64,000 bases of DNA. Origin: Hyposmocoma kahamanoa (taxonomy: Eukaryota > Arthropoda > Insecta > Lepidoptera > Cosmopterigidae). Under the pieces are notes generated by a model. The model worked only from the letters and a program-made list of their open reading frames with translations, was not told the DNA's origin and made no database searches. This document shows positions 56,816-64,000 of this stretch, piece after piece; the first letter of the stretch is position 1, and each line of letters opens with the position of its first letter. The stretch spans positions 4,974,330 through 5,038,329 of the forward strand of contig NW_020653713.1 of assembly GCF_003589595.1 (NCBI RefSeq), written 5' to 3'. Made by a program: the position numbers and the translations under genes.

Positions 56816-58010
56816 TATTTGTCTCAGAATTTATATGAAGGATTTTTAAAGCCTTTGACAGGGTCTGGCACGCAAGCCTTTTAAGCAAGCTTCCATGTTC
56901 CACGGCTTCCCACTGAGCTTTGCAATTGGATCTCGGATTTCTTGAGTGAACGTTTCATTCGAGTGGTCTTAGAAGGCTACTCTTCCGAACATATGGCGAT
57001 CGGAGTTCCTCAGGGTTCCGTACTGTCTGCAAGTCTCTTTCTGCTGCATATCAATGATATGTTAATTCCAGGTACCTTTGCGTATGCTGATGACAGCACA
57101 GTTGTAGATTGGTACTTGAACAATGCAAGGTCATTGGAGAGGAAATCCAGTCTTGTTGAGAGTCCATGGTTAGCCGTTTAGGTTTGACGCTCAAGGCAGT
57201 CTCCGATTGGGGTGATACCAATCTTGTCAAATTTAACGCTATCAATTCGCAGGTGTGTCTATTCTCCACAAAACGAAGTCCCTTTGAGCTTACGCCGACT
57301 TTTCGTCATATATCTATACCGATAGCCGACCGTTTCCAGCTATTTGGAATGAACCTGTCGTCCAATCTGAACTTCGGCAGATACATTGAATCCATGGCCA
57401 AAAATGCGGCCAGGAAGCTTGGCATCCTTTCCAGGGTGAGGCGTTACTTTACATCAGGATAGTTGCTTCAGCTGTATCAAGCACAAATCCGGTCGTGTAT
57501 GGAGTACTGCTGCCAAGTTTGGGCTGGCTCTGCTACATACCAACTGGCCACCTTGGTTTCAATTGAGAAGCGTGCCAAAAGGCTTAAAGGTGACTCGGAA
57601 TCAGTAGAGGCGAAGCTGCAGAGCCTTGAACACCGCCGTAAAGTTGCCTCTTATCGGTATTTTACAGGATATATCCCGGAGAGTGTGCGACGGAATTACA
57701 CGATTGAATTCCGCCTTCCCCTTTCCATCATCGGGGGACTAGGCGTAGGCTTGAGTTCCAACCCTATGTTACAGATATTCCAAAGATTTGCACGAAGCGT
57801 TACGCTACCGTTATTCATATGGCGAACGGCTATGGAGTGGAATTCCCTGCCTGCAGACTTGTTCCCTGAACGTTATAGCTTGGACCTTTTCAAGGCGAGA
57901 GTGAATAGGTATTATTTAGGTGTACATGCTCCATCGTCGACCTCATGGTCACTTTCCATCAGGTGAGATGGAGGCCAAATGCACACTTACATTTGATTTA
58001 AAAAAAATGA
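56816..58010 (+). pseudogene. jockey/CR1-like LINE, 5'-truncated polymerase and tail
   Basis: RT core in order: FKAFDRVWH (motif 3 region), ELCNWISDFLSERFIRVVLE, GVPQGSVLS (motif 4), FAYADDSTVVD with the catalytic YADD (motif 5), GDTNLVKFNAINSQVCLFST, then LFGMNLSSNLNFG. The C-terminus is SCMEYCCQVWAGSATYQLAT to FKARVNRYYLGVHAPSS. The 3' end is 'catcaggtgagatggaggcc' and an A-rich tail. Frame breaks near 56925, at 57181 and at 57463 make it inactive. Endonuclease and ORF1 are absent. It is the best-preserved autonomous-type element here and the closest full reference for the scraps at 9.7, 26.1 and 61.2 kb. Confidence 0.88.
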
Positions 58011-61000
58011 GGGAATATTAAAAGACTGTCTATTCTTCTAATCTGCTCTCATTCTCATAATGCCTGTACTTAGTACCACTGCTGTCATCGTCGGAGATGA
58101 GCTGAACGCATCGGTTTGATCGCAACTTTAAGCGTTGAGCTTATAAATTTCGATCATTATGTCGAGTACATCTTTAAGATTGACTGCAAGAATACTGAAT
58201 CGATTTGAGGGAAACTTTTCCGATTACGAATTTTACTAAAGATTGGTCTTCAAATACACAATGATCCTTAAAGAAATCGCTTTTTTCGGCATTTGTCTTT
58301 GTTGGCAACTTGAGGGACGAGGTAGCTAACTTAAGTGTGGGTAGAGAAATGGCGAATCTATACGATATTAATACTTCTACAAAGTAATTACTTTAAGTTA
58401 CTTCTAATAGAACAATTAAATCCAAAGCAAGTCCTAATAAAACATTTAGACAACCGCAACTGCTTGCCAGCTGTAATAATTGCTTTCCGAAAAGACATTC
58501 CAAATATTTGACATTGCGTATAAATGAACAGAGATGGCAAGGGGAGTGTTTACTTTGTCCCAAATAGTGGCATTGACGTTCAAAAGTGAGGAGATTAGAT
58601 TATCATCGTGAGAATCTCTGCAAAATGTTTTTATGGAAAGCCTCCCAAGAAAAATTAGTAGCATAAATAGTTTGGAAAAACGCAACTGAAATTGTGAGTT
58701 TAAAAATGAAAGTTAAATATCTTCGCGTCCCAATGATATTTACGATTTATTAAAGTGCGCAGCTGGAAAATGGTCGCTCGAAGACAGAAGGGTATTTAAA
58801 TTCATCTAACTCGAATCTTTCAAATTACAGCATTTCAATTGCATCGAGCACTTGTCATAATGGCCATACTGCAATCCATAACCCAGTGAGATGCTAATAT
58901 TCATTTTCTTTTATCGATTTATGCCTTATATTACTTATTCACTCTCATATGTTAGAGTCAAAGCTTCCACCATAATTACGTCTACCCATAGTAATAAAGT
59001 CAAAGTTCCTTCGTAATCAAAGAGGCACATCACTGCGACGAGGTAAACCAAATCTACTAATTACAAAGGGACTACTACTTCTGTCTGGAGTGTTCGACAG
59101 TCGATCAAAGGCCTGTGATTCGGGCCATCCCAGTCCGCTGCCAAATTGGTCGTCGTATTTGTAACATCAATCGCTTGATCTTATTCTATTTAGGACGATC
59201 AAATAAATACCGGTATTCTTTGAATTATTTTTAAATCTAGATAAACAAAGTGGTAGCCTAGAGATTAGTTTTATCAAACTACAGACAGCGTTAAACAGTT
59301 ATATCAATACCTACAAACATGTCCCTTCTGAATCTTTTATTTTGTTTCACAATGAGCTATCTGTACGACGCACAATTTAAAACAACAATAATAGTAACTA
59401 CAAAAATAATCAATTACAATTTGTTATATACACTGCAGTCTCTGCGTGTTATTCAACTTCTTGCATATCTGCTTCTGCGTCGGTTTCGCACTTATTATGT
59501 CTACGTTACACGTTTACATAGACTAATTAAGCACATCTCATATTCCCTACTTCCTAAACTGCAAGAGCAAATCCTTGAATTTACATATCCGTTCCTCGTA
59601 TAAAGCGGCATCATTAATAACAAACTTGTCCGGACTGCAATTGAAGGGAATAATTAAGAGCAGGTAGGAAACCGTTTCAACAGAACCCTCCAGCTTAGTA
59701 TTCAGTTGACGTGTGAGGACCTTGCTTTGGAAATAATTATGTTGTTTTCATTAAAACAATGTCAAAGAAGTTTTGGTTATATTTTATTTAGTTTCGTCTG
59801 TCAATTGTAGAAATACATTAACTTAAGGGCAAGGTTATCTCACAATTTGGATTTGGATGCATTCTTCATGATCTTGTTCAAGATTGCTCTGTCAAAACGA
59901 AGGGTTTCATGATATCGGTTACCTATTTTGTGCAGCAAATCAATAAAGTCAATTTTTTTTATAATTATTTCCAGGAAGTCCCAGATCCTTGCTGTACTTT
60001 TTACCTTCTGCCTGTACCCAGTCTAATCGATAGACGACGAGGTTGCTATTGTCTTTAACATTTCCGACAAGGAATAATTTTGTCAAGTTTGTCTAGGATT
60101 CTACCAATTATGCAAACGAAATATTGGTTCTCGTTCGAAACATATTAATGAAAATTTGGTTGATCTGAAGAGGATCGAAGTAACAGTTCTCTTGCTCATA
60201 TATATTATGGTCACGGCTGACTATTGGAACCAGCCAATAGCCCGAAACATTGCTTTGTTTGGAAAACCAATATACCCAAACATGGAAAACATGGTTTCAA
60301 TATCTTATTGTATAATAGCTGAATTATTCAAATAACAACTCTACGCGTGCCTTTATTCACTACCTCGCACTATATAAGCCTCGAAGAGACGCCAAACTTT
60401 ATTACCGTCCCTGATCTATGATAGTTGAACAAGATTGCTAGAGTTGGCAAACAAAAGTTAAAGGTTAAATTCCTTAGATAATTAGAACTACGTGTCGCGT
60501 CTGCGGATTTTGCGTTCGACGATGGGTTTGATGATTACATTTTTTAATTACTGTGATTGAGGCTCTTGTTAATTTAATTTAAGATTTTTAACAGATAGAC
60601 AACTAATGTTCATTGCGTAAATTTTCCACATGTATGGCAAATAATATTTTGTTTTGTTAATTTTGGCATATCTACGCTGCTTAGTCAAAAAATATTAGAT
60701 ACTGACACCCACTCAGGTTGCTCAGTGTTGCGTGTTAACTGTAGTTACACTGGGTGAAATGCACGTCAAGCCAAACACTTAAAATTTTAATTCAATTCTA
60801 AGAATAAAAACAGTTTAACTTCCAGTGTCAAGCTGGACGTACCCTCGACTGTACCATTCAAACTAATATTATAAATGTGAAAGAAACTCTGACCCTTACA
60901 TATTCACGTCTAAACCGCTGAACCAATGTTGGTTAATCTTGATATAAGATGGTACCTAAGAAAAGGACATAAAGATACTTTTTGTCACAAAAATAAATCT

Positions 61001-61175
61001 TAAAAGGGATGAAACAGTGGATGAAAGTTTATTTGGAGAACCAATAAAATAATAAAACAAAAAAGTACAGTATGCTACTTGAAATACTTTTTCTACGCAG
61101 ACAAAGTTGCGAGCTCCAGCAACCAGTGGTCCAATTTCAGAAATGAACTTTTTTCATTTTATTTATTTTATTTTA
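58011..61175. other. Intron sequence
   Basis: No supported gene. A family G-like phrase lies at 60195-60275 ('atggtcacggctgactattg', 'cccgaaacattgctttg'). 59030-59170 is GC-richer but unrecognised. 59319-59603 is an ORF without motifs. Confidence 0.4.
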
Positions 61176-61445
61176 TAATTTTTAGGTGTTATGGTTAGGC
61201 ACCGCTGTGAATTCTGTTGCTCATGTACTCGTAGAACATCCAGACGTATGGGATATGATCCTTATTTGGTCGATATTCCCTTCAGGCGTATTAAGCGTTT
61301 TTCATCATCATTTATTATGCTTACAGCCCAGGAATCGAATTTCTTGCCTGCGACTATGTTTGCAGCCACGTTTAACGTGCGACTGAATAGGTATCTTCTT
61401 AGCGAGCTCGTTTCATCGTAGATCCTATCTTTGCTCCAGAGCTAG
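61176..61445 (+). pseudogene. jockey/CR1-like LINE C-terminal fragment
   Basis: RRTSRRMGYDPYLVDIPFRR, then IKRFSSSFIMLTAQESNFLP and FNVRLNRYLLSE, up to the stop at 61421. It aligns in order with polymerase C-termini of the family at 56.8 kb (…FSSSF…T…E.NSLP…F..R.NR.LL…). 5'-truncated. Confidence 0.72.
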
Positions 61446-64000
61446 GTAGTGGTCAAGAGTAAGTCCATTTAATTTAAAAAATAGTAGGGAATTCTTTAAT
61501 TTGTGGCCAGGGAATTGGTATGGTTGTACTATTCATTATATTGTGACAGACAAACTCAATTTAATTCAATGAGTTCCAACATTACGAAATGTGAAGAAAA
61601 AATAAAACTATTGTAACAAAAACAATTTTTCCAAACAAAACAATAGCAAGCGCAGTCAACAGCAGGCTCAGCTTTCTACTTTGAGCCGTTCTTATTACAA
61701 GCTGAGCGTTCTGATGACGGCACTATCGTAATATAAGTAACACCATTTTTCATACTGAAACTACAATTTTTCATTCATAATCGCTGAATTTCGTGTTACC
61801 CAAACTAGAGTTTGCTGATAGAGGCCCTCATTAAAAAGGGCAAATGGTAAAGCTAGGTAACTGTGGGGCTATTAGGGTACTATCGCTTAGAGAATTGTCA
61901 GAAGTGAAAACACACTATATGGCCGTTAAAATACCTGTAATAGCGATGGTATCTTAGTGGAACACCGTCTGTTTTTCAGTTGACTGGTCGACATTATTCT
62001 GTGGCAACTTTACTTTTTAAGTTGCGTACATAACGTTTTGTTATGACTTGAACCCATGACCACGCTATACCGTAAGCATGAAAACTCTGCATTGAACCAT
62101 CGTGGTGCATCTTATGACCTTCTTAGGATTCCTCTAAATATCTAGATCTCCATCTGTGTCCAAACGTGAGATGAATAATGTGTTGATAAATTGATAATGA
62201 CTGTCGTATAATTTTATATATGGAAGTTAATAACAAACAGTGGGTATTCTGAACAGCGAAACCTGGCCGAAGCGGAATCCGTGAAAATTTCAACACAATG
62301 TAGATTGTTCAACATAAATTTTAAGATTTTTGTGATTATTTACTAAGTGATTATGACTAATTACAGGTTTCTTACCACGATGCGATTTCTAACTGAGAAT
62401 GATGACACCACAAGTATCTAATCAAGATGAAGGTAGTCGTCGACAGCGAAAGACGTAGACAGATATTTGTTATTAAAGCTGCCATCTGTAGCTCGTCAGT
62501 CAACCTGTGACCATGAACTATTCCAAAATATTGGGAAAATAAAATCATACTGTGGTAAGAAATTTGTACTCAGTGATTTTTTAACTCTATTTTAATTAAC
62601 GTTATAAAGCGTTATCACTCGTCGACTATTGATTTAATCACAAAAATAACCAAAGCAAATACCGGAGATTACAGACAACTGCCCTGTGTCAGTGTTATTT
62701 CTAAAAGCAAAATCCAATTGGAAGGTCAACAAAAATAAATGATATAATACTACCAAAATTTATATGACGTCACACTTGCGGTGTTAGTAGAAACTTCATA
62801 GTGAATGAATAAGACCGTACTTATTTACAGTCTTACAGTCATAAAACGTCACAGTTACGTTACAGTTTTACAGTCGTAAAACGTCCCCTGGTGGACTTAA
62901 GTTTCTCTCGAAGGTTTCTTTAATGCCTTGTAGGTTTTCGTCTGTTTGTATTGGGTCTTCAGGTACGCAGTCACCACTCGAGAACTTTTCGGCCCCATCA
63001 TAGTCAACCACGTTTTCTACGAGCAACGGACCCCACCCACTGCCATTTAAGTTAAACAATTCTTTCGTGTGACTAAGATAAACGATTCTTTTATGTAGAA
63101 CTGTATACGTTTTTACAATAAGATTCCGGAGAATATATTTATTAAGATTATCATCTACTAAGTTTAAAACTTAAATTAAAAGTTTTTTATTGAAAAGTCA
63201 TGTTACAAAACTGAAGAGTATGTTTTGGATAAAGAAGTATGTAAAGACAACAAGAGTCTAGATTCCACGCAATTATGATTCAAAGTGTATTCCATAGCAT
63301 TTAAGTTTATTTGAAAAGATCAATCCCTAGAGTTTCTTGCTCGTTCTTCTCAGGAAGGTCAGCGTAGTGAACGAGGAGTAGCTTCAAAAGTAACTTAAAA
63401 AATGACATTTTCAAGTGTAAAAATTTTACCTATGGAATAAATGTTTATTTACATTGACTTACAATTATATGGACGTCGGGTCCGCGCTAAAAAGTGTCCG
63501 AACTTATAGGGCGTTAAAATCGTATACAGAGCGTCTATCACACTCTACGTCTTCGTTTGTTCGACTGACAGCGAAGCAAACAAAATTAGACAGTACTGCG
63601 ATGACATTACAATTTAAATTCAACGTTTTAGCTTTTTCATATTCCTTGACATGTCACTACGTTTAAATAGGTTGACTTGGGACATTTTTTTCGTGGTTTT
63701 TGTATTAGACCCGTCGTCCATTTATTTGTAAGTCAATGATTATTTAACTTTGACTTTGGGCTTTAACGGCTACTCAGATTCTTCTGCGGATTTCCTTAGT
63801 AAGTAGTTATTTCACTATGATAAAGGAGCTCTGTGATGAGCAGCTCGGTTCATCGGCCAAAATAGCCAGGCGGCGTTGCGTGGTTAGATTGCCAGAGACA
63901 GTCAGACTTGTCTATGTTCAAAATGAAGCATCATGCAATTAACACACCTTGATTAACCAATTTCTTAACGTAAGGTGATTGAAGTCGTGACAAATAGACT
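61446..64000. other. Right-edge intron sequence
   Basis: A family G-like inverse copy at about 62360-62560. A 63-aa minus-strand ORF (62868-63059) with acidic composition and no recognised domain. 63454-63666 is an ORF without motifs. None of the missing Ig exons of the host gene was found. Confidence 0.4.

Noticed and set aside
43465..64000. Upstream Ig-domain exons of the Side-like gene
   Set aside because: I looked for C...W...Y-x-C patterns with splice sites on the minus strand and found none I could support; a gene search with a profile would be decisive.

Overview
This is eukaryotic, AT-rich, intron-dominated DNA, almost certainly from a moth or butterfly (Lepidoptera). The reasons are the low gene density, the type of interspersed repeats (jockey/CR1-like and RTE-like LINE fragments, tRNA-related SINEs, and the 'AACCGACTTCAAAA' repeat family that I recall as common in lepidopteran genomes), and the style of the one host gene. 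The species cannot be named from the sequence.

The host gene lies on the minus strand and spans most of the window. Five coding exons join in perfect reading frame: 43305-43464, 21544-21733, 19566-19669, 15789-15930 and 2566-2720, with intron phases 1, 2, 1, 2, 1. Together they give 751 coding bases: the end of one Ig domain, a complete Ig domain, and a fibronectin type III domain ending in '...PEKRT'. Domain order and motifs match the insect Sidestep (Side) family of neuronal cell-surface adhesion/guidance receptors. The signal peptide and first Ig domains should lie upstream (right of 43.5 kb, probably beyond 64 kb). The membrane segment and cytoplasmic tail should lie downstream, off the left edge. 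I saw neither inside the window. The four introns enclosed are about 21.6, 1.9, 3.6 and 13.1 kb.

Everything else I can identify is transposable-element derived. Family A is a ~290-bp SINE-like repeat with about 18 copies. Family B is a ~450-bp repeat with 'AACCGACYTCAAAA' inverted ends. Family C is a tRNA-headed SINE with 'CGGCCGGATTCGAACC' and an 'AATTGAATATCAATTC' tail. Family D is a pair of TTAA-bounded MITEs. Family E is a pair of 22-bp-TIR MITEs. Family F is a pair of long foldback elements. Family G is a set of unclassified 'TTTCGGGYYCTTTACA' repeats. Single MITEs include one Harbinger-type with TAA duplications. LINE remnants are at 0.75, 9.7, 12.0, 21.2, 26.1, 45.7, 50.7, 51.5, 52.8, 56.8 and 61.2 kb, and a Ty1/copia remnant is at 23.1 kb. 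Several insertions are nested (B in E, A in B, A in an RTE tail), giving a relative order of activity.

Layout: 0-2.5 kb downstream intron with a TTAA MITE and LINE scrap; 2.6-15.8 kb repeat-laden intron; 15.8-21.7 kb exon cluster for the FN3 start and the second Ig domain; 21.7-43.3 kb giant intron full of A and B copies; 43.3-43.5 kb exon; 43.5-64 kb upstream intron with LINE pieces. I see no bacterial, viral, CRISPR or rRNA feature and no novel multi-gene system. The most useful results are the reconstructed exon chain, the competing splice donors in the fourth exon, and the nested or palindromic elements.
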